Positions 16,275 through 24,702 of a stretch of 41,215 nt of DNA are shown piece after piece (the first letter of the stretch is position 1; every line of letters begins with the position of its first letter). Where the stretch lies: the NCBI GenBank assembly GCA_937959125.1, contig CALGQU010000179.1, positions 1 to 41,215 on the forward strand, given 5' to 3'. Under the pieces are notes generated by a model, which saw only the letters and a list, made by a program, of their open reading frames with translations, searched no databases and was not told where the DNA came from. The DNA is from an uncultured Croceitalea sp. Its GTDB lineage: Bacteria > Bacteroidota > Bacteroidia > Flavobacteriales > Flavobacteriaceae. Position numbers and translations under genes: made by a program.

Positions 16275-17462
16275 TTACAGCACACTTTTTATACGCTCAA
16301 CGGCTTCCCGTATCTCTTTTTCCGCAGCGGCATAGGAGATACGAATACCTTTGGGGTTTCCAAAAGCATCACCCGTTACCGTAGCTACATTGGCATGTTC
16401 CAAGAGGTACATGGCAAAATCAGAGGCGTTGTTGACGGTCACGCCATTAAAGGTCTTGCCAAAAAAGGCGGAAACATCCGGAAATACGTAAAAAGCACCT
16501 TCGGGTTCGTTGCATTTAAACCCTTCAATCCCGTTAAGGAGCGATAAAATAAGTTTCCGACGTTCTTTAAACTCGTCCACCATATACTGTACCCTAGTTG
16601 GGGATTCCTCCAAAGCCGTGATTACGGCACGTTGTGCTATACAATTGGCACCACTGGTCACTTGGCCTTGCAATTTGTTGCACGCCCGGGCGATATAGCT
16701 TGGTGCCCCAATAAAACCAATACGCCATCCCGTCATGGCAAAGGCTTTGGCTACGCCATTTACGGTAACGGTGCGGTTGTACATATCTTCAAAAGAAGCC
16801 ATGGACGCATGCGCCGTAACCCCATAATTGATATGTTCGTAAATCTCATCACTCACCACAATGATTTGTGGGTGTTTTTGAAGAACATCCGCCAAGGCGC
16901 GAAGTTCCTCTTTGCTATATATGGATCCACTGGGATTACAGGGAGAGCTATACCATAACATTTTGGTATTTGGGGTAATGGCAGCTTCCAACTGTTCCGG
17001 GGTCATTTTAAAATCCGTATCGATGCTGGTAGGGACTTCCACGGGAACCCCATCGGCCAGTTTTACAATATCGCTATAACTCACCCAATACGGACAAGGC
17101 AATATCACCTCGTCGCCTTTGTTTAGACAAACTTGGGCAACATTATATAAGGCTTGTTTGGCACCAGTGGAAACCACGATTTGAGAAGGTGCGTAGTCTA
17201 AGCCATTATCCCTTTTAAATTTGGTGATGATAGCGGTTTTCAATTCGCCATAACCATCTACCGGTGTATAGGAGTTATAACCATCGTTTACCGCCTGTAT
17301 GGCAGCTTCTCGAATGTAATCGGGAACTTTAAAATCGGGTTCCCCCAAACTTAAACCTATAATATCTTTACCGGCTGCCCTAAGTTCTCTTGCTTTTGCG
17401 GCCATTTCCAGGGTGGCGGACGGAGTCACACTATTGATCCTGTCCGAAAGTTGGTTGCTCAT
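16275..17462 (-). CDS. Class I PLP-dependent aspartate-type aminotransferase
   Basis: Fold type I aminotransferase, subgroup I-gamma, transferring the amino group of aspartate (or a related amino acid) to 2-oxoglutarate. The 395 residues include LSLGEPDFKVPDYI (substrate loop), NSYTPVDGYGELKTAI, STGAKQALYN, WYSSPCNPSGSIYSKEEL (PLP-contacting Asn), VSDEIYEHINYG (Asp and Tyr contacts) and VNGVAKAFAMTGWRIGFIG, where Lys forms the Schiff base and the Arg binds PLP phosphate. The residue before the Lys is Ala rather than the usual Ser. It starts 12 bases after the desaturase stop, so the two are probably cotranscribed. Exact substrate is uncertain; prephenate or aromatic activity is possible in this subgroup. 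Confidence 0.9.
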   Translation of the reverse strand: MSNQLSDRINSVTPSATLEMAAKARELRAAGKDIIGLSLGEPDFKVPDYIREAAIQAVNDGYNSYTPVDGYGELKTAIITKFKRDNGLDYAPSQIVVSTGAKQALYNVAQVCLNKGDEVILPCPYWVSYSDIVKLADGVPVEVPTSIDTDFKMTPEQLEAAITPNTKMLWYSSPCNPSGSIYSKEELRALADVLQKHPQIIVVSDEIYEHINYGVTAHASMASFEDMYNRTVTVNGVAKAFAMTGWRIGFIGAPSYIARACNKLQGQVTSGANCIAQRAVITALEESPTRVQYMVDEFKERRKLILSLLNGIEGFKCNEPEGAFYVFPDVSAFFGKTFNGVTVNNASDFAMYLLEHANVATVTGDAFGNPKGIRISYAAAEKEIREAVERIKSVL

Positions 17463-17474
17463 TGTAAACTATAG

Positions 17475-18578
17475 TTATGCGTACTGTATGGAAGGCTGTT
17501 TGCCCAATTCCTTTAAATGTTTAAAGTGCGAAATTATGGCTTTTCTGGTTGTTTTGTATTCGTTGTAGGGTAAATTGAATTCCGCTGCCGTTTGTTTCAC
17601 AATTTTTGAAATTTTTGTGTAATGGACATGGCTGATATTAGGGAATATATGGTGTTCCACCTGATGGTTCAATCCGCCCGTAAACCAATTTACAATACGG
17701 TTTTTGGTGCCAAAATTTACCGTGGTGAACAGCTGGTGTATGGCCCAAGTATTTTTCATGGTACCGGTTTCGTCCGGCAATGGTGTTTGTGCATCATCTA
17801 CAATGTGCGCCAATTGGAACACAACACTAAGAATTACCCCGGCGACATAGTGCATAATAAAGAAGCCTAAAAGTACCTGCCACCAGGCAATATCTACCAA
17901 CAACAACGGCAATACGATCCAAATGGTAACGTATAGCAATTTTGTGATCACCAAGGTACTCCAATTAACGGCCGGACTAGGTAACTTTCCGTAGGAAAGT
18001 TTACGCTTCATGTAGCGGTACATTTGTTGGAAGTCCGTGGTTATGGCCCAGTTAAAGGTCAGTAATCCATACAGGAAGATGGAATAAAAATGTTGGAACT
18101 TATGGTGCTTTTTCCACTCCGCATGCTTGGAAAAACGAAGGATGCGTCCCGCTTCCATATCCTCATCGTGTTCATGGATATTGGTATAGGTATGGTGCAA
18201 TACATTGTGTTGTACCTGCCAGTTATACACATTACCGGCCAAGATATAAATGCTTCCGCCCATAAGTTTGTTGACCCATTTTTTGTTGGAGTAGGAACCG
18301 TGGTTGCCATCATGCATTACGTTCATCCCTACGCCGGCCATCCCTACACCCATTAACATGGATAACAGCACATAACCCCAAAAAGGCAGGTTTAAGGTCA
18401 GTATTAAAAAATAGGGGGTTAGGAACATGGCGAACATTACCACTGTTTTTAAGTGCAGTTTCCAGTTCCCTGTCTTCTTTATTTTATTTTCGTTGAAGTA
18501 TGTATTGACCCTTTTATTGAGGGTTCTAAAGAATTGCGCAGAATCTTTTCTTGAAAAACGGATAGTTTCCTTGCTCAT
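17475..18578 (-). CDS. Membrane fatty acid desaturase (acyl-CoA/acyl-lipid type)
   Basis: Di-iron integral membrane desaturase introducing a double bond in acyl chains. The 367 residues have the three histidine boxes: HDGNH (89-93), HNVLHH (124-129) and QVEHH (306-310). Four main hydrophobic segments lie between about 44 and 85 and between about 165 and 255, in the expected order relative to the boxes. The QxxHH third box places it with front-end/linoleoyl-CoA-type desaturases, though no cytochrome b5 domain is fused. A TACCTTTG promoter element lies 16 bases before the ATG at 18578. It leads an apparent operon with the aminotransferase, a pairing with no obvious metabolic link. Confidence 0.93.
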   Translation of the reverse strand: MSKETIRFSRKDSAQFFRTLNKRVNTYFNENKIKKTGNWKLHLKTVVMFAMFLTPYFLILTLNLPFWGYVLLSMLMGVGMAGVGMNVMHDGNHGSYSNKKWVNKLMGGSIYILAGNVYNWQVQHNVLHHTYTNIHEHDEDMEAGRILRFSKHAEWKKHHKFQHFYSIFLYGLLTFNWAITTDFQQMYRYMKRKLSYGKLPSPAVNWSTLVITKLLYVTIWIVLPLLLVDIAWWQVLLGFFIMHYVAGVILSVVFQLAHIVDDAQTPLPDETGTMKNTWAIHQLFTTVNFGTKNRIVNWFTGGLNHQVEHHIFPNISHVHYTKISKIVKQTAAEFNLPYNEYKTTRKAIISHFKHLKELGKQPSIQYA

Positions 18579-18594
18579 GGATTGTTTTTTTTAT

Positions 18595-18621
18595 CAAAGG
18601 TAAATGAAATAGGCGGTCCAA
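18595..18621 (-). promoter_or_regulatory. Promoter of the desaturase operon
   Basis: TACCTTTG (18602-18595, minus strand) with a TTG at 18621-18619, spacer 16 bases, shorter than the usual 19 or so. The -7 element ends 16 bases before the desaturase ATG. Confidence 0.5.
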
Positions 18622-18664
18622 TGTATAAGCGAACGTTAAAATAGGTACTGCCCCCTTAAATGTA

Positions 18665-18672
18665 TAATTTTG
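18665..18672 (+). promoter_or_regulatory. -7 element of rsmG (TAATTTTG)
   Basis: TAATTTTG, exact TAnnTTTG match, 21 bases before the rsmG ATG at 18694. It also argues against an in-frame start at 18670, which falls inside this element. Confidence 0.5.
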
Positions 18673-18693
18673 CCCAAAAATAAACGTATTGGC

Positions 18694-19329
18694 ATGAATG
18701 TCCACATCATTTTAAAGTATTTTTCGGAATTGGAGGCATCCCAAAAAGAACAATTTTCCCTTTTGGGGAATCTTTACCAAGATTGGAATGCCAAGATCAA
18801 TGTGGTCTCCAGAAAAGATATTGATGAGCTGTATTTACGGCATGTATTACATTCTTTAGGTATTGCAAAAATACAGCAGTTCAATGAGGGTTCCCAGGTA
18901 CTCGATGTAGGAACGGGAGGCGGATTTCCGGGGATTCCCTTGGCCATTCTTTTTCCAGAAACCCGCTTTACTTTGGTGGATGCCATTGGTAAAAAGATAA
19001 AAGTGGTACAAGAAGTTGTAGAAGGATTGGGGTTGGAAAACGTTACATCCCATCATAGCAGGGTAGAGGATATTGCCGGTCAGTTTGATTTTATTGTGAG
19101 TAGGGCGGTAGCCGCCATGCCCACCTTTGTACATTGGACAAAGGGAAAAATCAAAAAAGAATCCTCTCATGAGCGTAAAAACGGTATCCTTTATCTAAAG
19201 GGCGGGGATTTAACAGAGGAATTGAAGGAGTACAAGAATGCCCAAATTTTTGATTTGCGCGAACATTTTGAAGAAGACTTTTTTGAAACCAAAAAAGTGG
19301 TCTATCTTCCTCAAAAGTTTAAAGGATAA
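18694..19329 (+). CDS. rsmG: 16S rRNA (guanine527-N7)-methyltransferase
   Basis: SAM-dependent methyltransferase (GidB) modifying G527 in the 530 loop of 16S rRNA; loss gives low-level streptomycin resistance in other bacteria. From the ATG at 18694 (MNVHIILKYFSEL) it has 211 residues with the RsmG signatures YQDWNAKINVVSRKDIDELYLRHVLHSL, motif I VLDVGTGGGFPGIPLAILFPE, LVDAIGKKIKVVQEV and the VSRAVA motif (residues following DFIVSRAVAAM). Lys-rich C-terminus ends KKVVYLPQKFKG. It is divergent from the desaturase and converges with the next lipoprotein gene, only six bases apart. Confidence 0.95.
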   Translation: MNVHIILKYFSELEASQKEQFSLLGNLYQDWNAKINVVSRKDIDELYLRHVLHSLGIAKIQQFNEGSQVLDVGTGGGFPGIPLAILFPETRFTLVDAIGKKIKVVQEVVEGLGLENVTSHHSRVEDIAGQFDFIVSRAVAAMPTFVHWTKGKIKKESSHERKNGILYLKGGDLTEELKEYKNAQIFDLREHFEEDFFETKKVVYLPQKFKG

Positions 19330-19335
19330 ACAGTG

Positions 19336-19989
19336 CTATGGGTTGCACCCAAAGGTTTCGGGAGACCAAATTAATTGTTCGTTCCCAAGTGAGGATACGT
19401 TTACATCCTGCCCTGTAAACCCTAAAAACTCCCCAAAACAGTTGAAAACGGGATCTCCTATTTTATCGATTAAGGGATTGCAGTCCCTATAAATAAAAAT
19501 GGGATTGCTATCTAACCCTGCTTGGGTGATGTAGCAATATTGGGAATCTTCCGTGGGGTTTTCTTGTCGAAATTCGATTTCTGTTTGTAACCAATATAGG
19601 TCTTGGACGGGATTTTCAAACTGGCAGGGAACGGCTTCTGTTGAAATGATCCGAACAAGATCATAAGCAATGGACGATCCATCCGCCGGGGGATTTTCAA
19701 TAATCCTTGTGCGTACTTCCAAGTTGTAGATGAAACCTCCTTCGTATTCAAATCCGTTGATGCCACCAAAGAAATTGTTCCATACCTCCGTTCCTAGTTG
19801 CACGCCTTCCTGCGCAAGCATGCATTGAAAACGACCTTCACCAAAACAGAGCTGCCTGTAAAAGTTGATTCTTAGATTGGTGCCCTCCGGAACGTTGGCA
19901 ATTGGGGGCACCGTAGGTTCCTCATCCGTATTGGAACATGAGAGAAATAGTAAAACGAATAAGGCAGCTAAGATTCTTCTGTATTCCAT
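19336..19989 (-). CDS. Two-domain lipoprotein: DUF4377 plus Cys-rich C-terminal domain
   Basis: A 217-residue lipoprotein (lipobox LFLSC, Cys18). Residues about 36-118 resemble DUF4377, with the typical block EVWNNFFGGINGFEYEGGF and NPPADGSSIAYDLVRIIS. Residues about 124-217 form a second domain also seen in the 123-residue lipoprotein at 20785-21156: shared features are NPxxDLxWL, an ESQ/DSQ aromatic strand followed by TQA or SQA, an FI[YF]xxC segment, PVFNCxGExLG, and a final F.C. The domain carries four or more cysteines that could form disulfides in the periplasm. Function is unknown; DUF4377 is common in lipoproteins of this phylum. Transcribed after dinB-like and lipoprotein genes, with a terminator in between. 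Confidence 0.75.
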   Translation of the reverse strand: MEYRRILAALFVLLFLSCSNTDEEPTVPPIANVPEGTNLRINFYRQLCFGEGRFQCMLAQEGVQLGTEVWNNFFGGINGFEYEGGFIYNLEVRTRIIENPPADGSSIAYDLVRIISTEAVPCQFENPVQDLYWLQTEIEFRQENPTEDSQYCYITQAGLDSNPIFIYRDCNPLIDKIGDPVFNCFGEFLGFTGQDVNVSSLGNEQLIWSPETFGCNP

Positions 19990-20036
19990 AGCGGTTGTTT
20001 TTCTTAAGACGCATTAGTCTTGATAAAGTTGCTAAA

Positions 20037-20060
20037 AAAAAGCGCCAATGGGCGCTTTTT
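20037..20060 (-). terminator. Intrinsic terminator after the DinB-type gene
   Basis: Stem of AAAAAGCGCC (20037-20046) with GGCGCTTTTT (20051-20060) around a 4-base loop, 21 bases beyond the stop of the gene at 20082. Perfect stem with a T run on the minus strand; symmetrical, so bidirectional. Confidence 0.88.
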
Positions 20061-20081
20061 AATTTTAAGATAATGTCATTT

Positions 20082-20597
20082 TTACTTACTCCAAGGCGGT
20101 ACCACTCCGTTGGAACGGGCATAAGCGATCAATTGTCCTTTATGTTCGCCATTGTGCTCCATCATGGCCAAAAGTCCACCCATTTTGTTCATTTTGGCAA
20201 ATCCAAAATCAACTTCTTCAGAGAGTTCCTCATTTTGTACCATCATAATTTTACCCAATACAAACTCGTTGGATTGCTTTAGTGCGGCAATAATGTTGTC
20301 CTTTCCGGAAATCTTGGGAAGATCCATCATATCTACACCTTCTGGTGGTGGAAACCCCATTTTTAGGGCTAAATAATAGTTGGCTTGGGCTACGTGTAGT
20401 AAGGCTTCCCCAACGGAATTGACTCCTTCTGCCGGTCTCCAACTGTACTGCTCTTCAGAAAAAGCTTCGGCCAATTGGATCACTTGTCCTTGATTACCTG
20501 CCAAAACCCCTTTGATGGTGGCTTGGGCCAAATCGTCTTGTGCGTTGATACTGCAAATGGCGAATAAGGCTATTGCAGCGACTAATTTCATTTTCAT
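20082..20597 (-). CDS. Exported DinB-superfamily protein
   Basis: A 171-residue protein with a clear Sec signal peptide (MKMKLVAAIALFAICSINAQ, cleavage near residue 20) followed by a DinB/YfiT-like four-helix bundle. Putative metal-binding histidines lie in EALLHVAQANYYL and in MEHNGEHKGQLIAYARSNGVVP, whose C-terminal block is the classical DinB signature. Most DinB proteins, including thiol-transferases such as YfiT/BstA, are cytoplasmic; this one should be periplasmic. Its activity cannot be deduced. It sits between two lipoprotein genes sharing a domain, all on the same strand, but a strong terminator follows it and 187 bases precede it. Confidence 0.82.
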   Translation of the reverse strand: MKMKLVAAIALFAICSINAQDDLAQATIKGVLAGNQGQVIQLAEAFSEEQYSWRPAEGVNSVGEALLHVAQANYYLALKMGFPPPEGVDMMDLPKISGKDNIIAALKQSNEFVLGKIMMVQNEELSEEVDFGFAKMNKMGGLLAMMEHNGEHKGQLIAYARSNGVVPPWSK

Positions 20598-20784
20598 TGT
20601 GTGTGTTTTTAATTGATAACGTATATCGTGGATTAAAAATACGGAAATTAAGTGATCCCTAATCTGGGATACTTTGATTTATGTTCAAGATTGAGTTGAA
20701 GTTAACCACAACATTTTTGTAAAAATGTACTAGGATCAAGACTATACTTCCGTACCAATGCACTTTAAACCCTTCATGATTTTG

Positions 20785-21156
20785 TTAATTGAATTCGCAA
20801 CTAAAATCATTGGGCCGGTATACTACTTGCGAGTTACTTAATTCGGCTTCCGGAACCTCATCGTTAAGTACGCCCAACAACTCGCCCGAACAGTTAAAGA
20901 CCGGGCTCACGGTATTGCAAAACGGACAGCAGTTGTCAAAAATAAATACGGTTTCATTGTTAAAAGTGGCTTGGGAAACAAAAAAGAATTGGGACTCTTC
21001 GTTTACATTATCCCTAAGCTCTTGTACCCTTGTTTCTAACCAGTCCAAATCTTCAATAGGATTGGCCACTCCGCAAGCAGCGATAACAGGTAGTCCATCG
21101 TCGTTGGAACAGGATAAAACAAGAAAGGATAATAGAAGAAGAAAGTGTGGTTTCAT
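20785..21156 (-). CDS. Small Cys-rich lipoprotein (paralogous domain)
   Basis: A 123-residue lipoprotein (lipobox LVLSC, Cys16). After the lipobox nearly the whole mature chain is the domain found at the C-terminus of the 217-residue lipoprotein at 19336-19989: ANPIEDLDWLETRV, EESQFFFVSQATFNNETVFIFDNCCPF, PVFNCSGELLGV and a C-terminal NDFSCEF. It has extra cysteines (CCPFC, about 76-80) that the paralogue lacks or replaces. This type of short flavobacterial lipoprotein recalls DUF6970-like entries, but that is memory only. Function unknown. No clear promoter was identified in the 155 bases upstream, which also contain the pruA terminator. Confidence 0.75.
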   Translation of the reverse strand: MKPHFLLLLSFLVLSCSNDDGLPVIAACGVANPIEDLDWLETRVQELRDNVNEESQFFFVSQATFNNETVFIFDNCCPFCNTVSPVFNCSGELLGVLNDEVPEAELSNSQVVYRPNDFSCEFN

Positions 21157-21255
21157 GGTTTTTTAAAAGAGATAGGGATATTGGGGAATGGTTGCTTGTC
21201 GATGGCGTGTGTTTGGTGTGTTTTTGATTTATATAGAATACGTAATGACATAAAA

Positions 21256-21290
21256 AACTCCCGATTCATAATCATGATGTACCGGGAGTT
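21256..21290 (-). terminator. Intrinsic terminator after pruA
   Basis: AACTCCCG (21256-21263) pairs with CGGGAGTT (21283-21290) across a 19-base loop, followed on the minus strand by a run of Ts; it starts 21 bases after the pruA stop. Confidence 0.8.
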
Positions 21291-21311
21291 AGTTAAAAAC
21301 ATATGTTAGTT

Positions 21312-22940
21312 TTATCCCATAAATGGATAGCGGTAGTCTTCTGGCGTAACAAAAGTTTCCTTAATAAGCCTTGGGGATACCCAACGCAGCAAGTTTTGCG
21401 GGGATCCTGCCTTATCATTGGTGCCGGAGGCCCTAGCACCACCAAATGGTTGTTGCCCTACCACGGCCCCTGTTGGTTTGTCATTGATGTAAAAGTTGCC
21501 GGCACAGTTTTGGAGCGCCTGTGTAGCTTGCTCAATGGCGTACCTGTCCTTTGCTAATACAGCTCCTGTCAATGCATATTCCGATGTGCTATCTACAAGT
21601 GCCAAGGTTTCTTCCCAATCATTATCTTCATATACATAAACAGTGACCACAGGTCCAAAAAGCTCGGTGCACATGGTAGTGTATTTTGGGTCTTGGGCCA
21701 AAATAACCGTAGGCTCTATAAAATACCCTACGGACTTGTCATAACCCCCACCTACAACAATTTCTGCATCATTGTCCGCTTTGGCTTGATCGATAAATTT
21801 CGCTAATTTATCAAAAGAGCCTTCGTGGATAACGGCAGTGATAAAATTACCCATGTCCTCTGGAGAACCGGGTCTGTTGAAACTTTCTACATCGCTTTTA
21901 ACCAAACCAAGGATTTCACTGGCCGTAGATTTTGGAAGGTACACCCTAGAAGCGGCACTACATTTCTGCCCTTGGAACTCAAAAGCCCCTCTGGTAATGG
22001 CCGTAGCTACCTGCTGTGGTTTTGCAGTGGGGTGGGCAAGGATGAAATCCTTACCCCCGGTTTCCCCAACAATACGGGGATAGGTTTTGTAGTTGTGGAT
22101 GTTGGTGCCGATCTGTTTCCATAATTCCTTAAATACATAGGTGGAACCGGTAAAGTGCAAGCCAGAAAAATCCGGACTTCCCAAAACGGTATCCGTAATC
22201 ATCACCGGGTCTCCCATAACCATATTGATTACGCCATCCGGTAGACCAGCTTCTTTGAATACCTCCATGATAACTTGTGCGGAATAGACTTGGCTGTCGC
22301 TAGGTTTCCAGACAACCACATTCCCCATCATTGCGGCACTTGCTGGTAAATTTCCGGCGATAGCGGTAAAATTAAAAGGGGTAATGGCATAGATAAAACC
22401 TTCTAATGGACGATATTCCACACGATTCCAAATACCTTCGGCAGAATCTGGTTGTTCTTGATATATTTCACTCATGAACTGTACGTTAAATCGCAAAAAG
22501 TCGATAAACTCACAGGCGGCATCAATTTCCGCTTGATGGATGGTCTTTGACTGCGCCATCATAGTGGCGGCATTTATTTTTGCCCGGTAAGGTCCGGCAA
22601 TGAGCTCCGCAGCCTTACTAAAAATAGCGGCACGTTGTTCCCAAGCAAGGTTGGCCCATGCTGTTCTGGACTCCAAACAATTGGCTATGGCCTGTTCAAC
22701 ATGGCTTTTGGTCGCGGTATGGTAATGGCCTACAACATGCTTGTGATCATGCGGGGGGGACATAGGTCTGGTCTGGCCAGTCTTGATTTCCTCTTTTCCA
22801 ATATATAAGGGTACCTCTACTTTGGTATGGTAATACGCCTTGTATTGTTTTAGTACTTCTTCACGCTCCGGGGTCCCAGGTGCGTAACTTTTTATTGGTT
22901 CATTGTACGCAGTTGGCACTTTAAAAAAGCCTTTACCCAT
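21312..22940 (-). CDS. pruA: L-glutamate gamma-semialdehyde (1-pyrroline-5-carboxylate) dehydrogenase
   Basis: NAD-dependent aldehyde dehydrogenase oxidising glutamate semialdehyde to glutamate in proline catabolism. From the ATG at 22940 (MGKGFFKVPTAYNEPIKSYAPG) it has 542 residues, the length of the single-domain eukaryote-like P5CDH group. The catalytic Cys is about residue 327 in FQGQKCSAASRVY, and the general-base Glu about 293 in RIVGETGGKDF; TPFNFTAIAGNLP and the C-terminal GAVVGQQPFGGARASGTNDK are conserved ALDH blocks. A longer reading frame to 22991 would run through a TACCTTTG promoter element, so it is rejected. Proline dehydrogenase is not in the window. Monocistronic, with a terminator. 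Confidence 0.95.
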   Translation of the reverse strand: MGKGFFKVPTAYNEPIKSYAPGTPEREEVLKQYKAYYHTKVEVPLYIGKEEIKTGQTRPMSPPHDHKHVVGHYHTATKSHVEQAIANCLESRTAWANLAWEQRAAIFSKAAELIAGPYRAKINAATMMAQSKTIHQAEIDAACEFIDFLRFNVQFMSEIYQEQPDSAEGIWNRVEYRPLEGFIYAITPFNFTAIAGNLPASAAMMGNVVVWKPSDSQVYSAQVIMEVFKEAGLPDGVINMVMGDPVMITDTVLGSPDFSGLHFTGSTYVFKELWKQIGTNIHNYKTYPRIVGETGGKDFILAHPTAKPQQVATAITRGAFEFQGQKCSAASRVYLPKSTASEILGLVKSDVESFNRPGSPEDMGNFITAVIHEGSFDKLAKFIDQAKADNDAEIVVGGGYDKSVGYFIEPTVILAQDPKYTTMCTELFGPVVTVYVYEDNDWEETLALVDSTSEYALTGAVLAKDRYAIEQATQALQNCAGNFYINDKPTGAVVGQQPFGGARASGTNDKAGSPQNLLRWVSPRLIKETFVTPEDYRYPFMG

Positions 22941-22972
22941 AACAGAAAATTTATGATTTGAATTAGTCGGTC

Positions 22973-22980
22973 CAAAGGTA
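22973..22980 (-). promoter_or_regulatory. -7 element of pruA (TACCTTTG)
   Basis: TACCTTTG on the minus strand, exact TAnnTTTG match, 32 bases before the pruA ATG at 22940; it supports that start over any upstream codon. No TTG at the normal -33 distance. Confidence 0.5.
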
Positions 22981-23085
22981 AGGAAAGGCAAGCGTTTTTC
23001 TAACGAAGAACAGCATGTGCTATCTAAAATCGTAAATGGTTAAAGGAATATGGTGCGTAAAGCTGTCCTAAGTCATAAGGTACTA

Positions 23086-23472
23086 CTAGTTCATCGCAAA
23101 AGGGGCGGCAAACTTAAAGGTGGGTACTTCTACATCAAATTCTTCGGTCGAAGCAATGTTCACCATATGGTAAAACCCTTTCATGGCACCAATAGGGGAG
23201 GCCAACAAACAGCCAGAGCTATACGTATGTGACTTTCCTGGTCTGATTACCGGTTTTTTACCAATGACGCCTTCGCCGTCCACGGTTTCCATTTCCTTAA
23301 GGGAATCGTAAACATCCCAATGTCTGGCGGTGAGCTGTACCGCTTCTTGACTTTGGTTCTCTATGGTAATGGTATACCCAAATGCATAGTGCATTTTGTA
23401 GTTCTTAAAAAACGTACCTTCAAAGTTGGTCTGTACGGATACTTTAATTCCTTTGGTGACTTGAGTAATCAT
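23086..23472 (-). CDS. apaG: ApaG (Co2+/Mg2+ efflux-associated) protein
   Basis: Small fibronectin-III-like protein of the ApaG/DUF525 family, linked by name to cobalt resistance in Salmonella; biochemical role unclear, and related domains in eukaryotic F-box proteins mediate protein contacts. From the ATG at 23472 (MITQVTKGIKVSVQTNFEG) it has 128 residues, the family length. Signatures: FGYTITIENQSQEAVQLTARHWDVYDSL and VIRPGKSHTYSSGCLLASPIGAMKGFYHMV. It starts four bases after the DUF3667 stop, so it is the third gene of a DUF5103-DUF3667-apaG operon. Confidence 0.95.
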   Translation of the reverse strand: MITQVTKGIKVSVQTNFEGTFFKNYKMHYAFGYTITIENQSQEAVQLTARHWDVYDSLKEMETVDGEGVIGKKPVIRPGKSHTYSSGCLLASPIGAMKGFYHMVNIASTEEFDVEVPTFKFAAPFAMN

Positions 23473-23476
23473 AGTT

Positions 23477-24676
23477 TTAGTAGGTAAAACCGCTTCCTGC
23501 AAACAGTAATATTAGCGTTATTAGGGCTAAAAACGTAAAAACTGAGTTCAAGAACAAATATTTAACAATCGTTTTAAAGATTCCTTGGCCGTAAAACTTT
23601 CTCATGGCTTGGAACAGGTAGATTGAAAATACAATCAAAAATATACCTGCCGTGGACCAGTTGAACATAAAATCAATTATCCAGCTAAGAATCAACAAGA
23701 TAAATAATAAAGACTGGTTGTGAAAACTAAAGATCAAATGATCGGTATAGGTGTACTTTTTACGGATGTACGCCACATAAATGAAAACCGTAAACAAAGG
23801 AAGAAAGAAAAAGATAACAAAAGGGAGCTTTGCAATAGTGTCGTTGACCCATGTTCCAGGTTGTTCAACGACCCTATTGGCACTCCTTGAACCATTGAAG
23901 GCCATTCTGTTGTAAAACGTGTTGGAAACCTTGTATTTGGTATTGGCATCTGCAAATGTCTTAAGGGAATCCTTGTCTATGAGCTCCCAGAAAAACTGCA
24001 TTTTATCCAAAAACCTGTTGGAGTCCGTATCCTCTTCCAATTGCGAAAAGTAAAGCCTTGGATTGGTTCTTCGTAAAGAATCCGCTATACGTTTTTCATT
24101 TGCTTTCTGGTTTAAAAACTGCTTTAGGGTATCCAAGACAAATAATTTTTCGTTTTGTTCGGTCTCCCTAATAGAATCCAGTTCTTTAAAGACTTCCTGT
24201 ATAACATTGGGTTTTTTAAGGCTGTCCTGTAGTCCATCTTCTGAAGTATCTATGGAAAAGGAAACTGGGGAGGTTTTTTCAATTCTATCCTTAAGGTTCA
24301 AATTGTCCAAGTTGGAAAAGGCATTGCCATAAGTCACCAATAAAAAGTAAAGAAAGGCGAGGCTCAATAAAAAACGAAAAGGGTTGGTATACCTAATTCT
24401 CTTACCATTGATATAATCCCGGGTAATGCTGCCAGGACGTATCAGCATAGCATACAAGGTGGCCAAAAGCTTGGAGTCATAATTGATCAAGTTGGAGAAA
24501 AACTCGTCAAGAAAATCTTTTAAAACCAGTTTTTTGGTGCTATTGGCTTGGGAGCAGTTGGGGCAGTACTTATCATCTAGATGCAGGACATAACCACAGT
24601 TGAGGCATTCCGTACCTCTAAACTCCAGCTCATAGCGTCCTTTGGTAATGAGTTTTTTGTCCTTTTTTTTGGCCAT
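23477..24676 (-). CDS. DUF3667 membrane protein with N-terminal zinc ribbon
   Basis: A 399-residue inner-membrane protein. The N-terminus has a zinc-ribbon pair, CLNC (24-27) and CPNC (38-41). Next comes the DUF3667 signature region with DFLDEFFSNLINYDSKLLATLYAMLIRPG and ITRDYINGKRIRYTNPFRFLLSLAFLY, which leads into the first membrane helix (about 102-117). A long charged, probably extracytoplasmic stretch (about 120-285) precedes three or four C-terminal helices (about 286-395). Function unknown; the family is common in Bacteroidota. It begins 26 bases after the DUF5103 gene and ends four bases before apaG, so the three form an operon. Confidence 0.88.
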   Translation of the reverse strand: MAKKKDKKLITKGRYELEFRGTECLNCGYVLHLDDKYCPNCSQANSTKKLVLKDFLDEFFSNLINYDSKLLATLYAMLIRPGSITRDYINGKRIRYTNPFRFLLSLAFLYFLLVTYGNAFSNLDNLNLKDRIEKTSPVSFSIDTSEDGLQDSLKKPNVIQEVFKELDSIRETEQNEKLFVLDTLKQFLNQKANEKRIADSLRRTNPRLYFSQLEEDTDSNRFLDKMQFFWELIDKDSLKTFADANTKYKVSNTFYNRMAFNGSRSANRVVEQPGTWVNDTIAKLPFVIFFFLPLFTVFIYVAYIRKKYTYTDHLIFSFHNQSLLFILLILSWIIDFMFNWSTAGIFLIVFSIYLFQAMRKFYGQGIFKTIVKYLFLNSVFTFLALITLILLFAGSGFTY

Positions 24677-24702
24677 GGGTTTGGTTGTGGCCCTAAAGAT
24701 AA

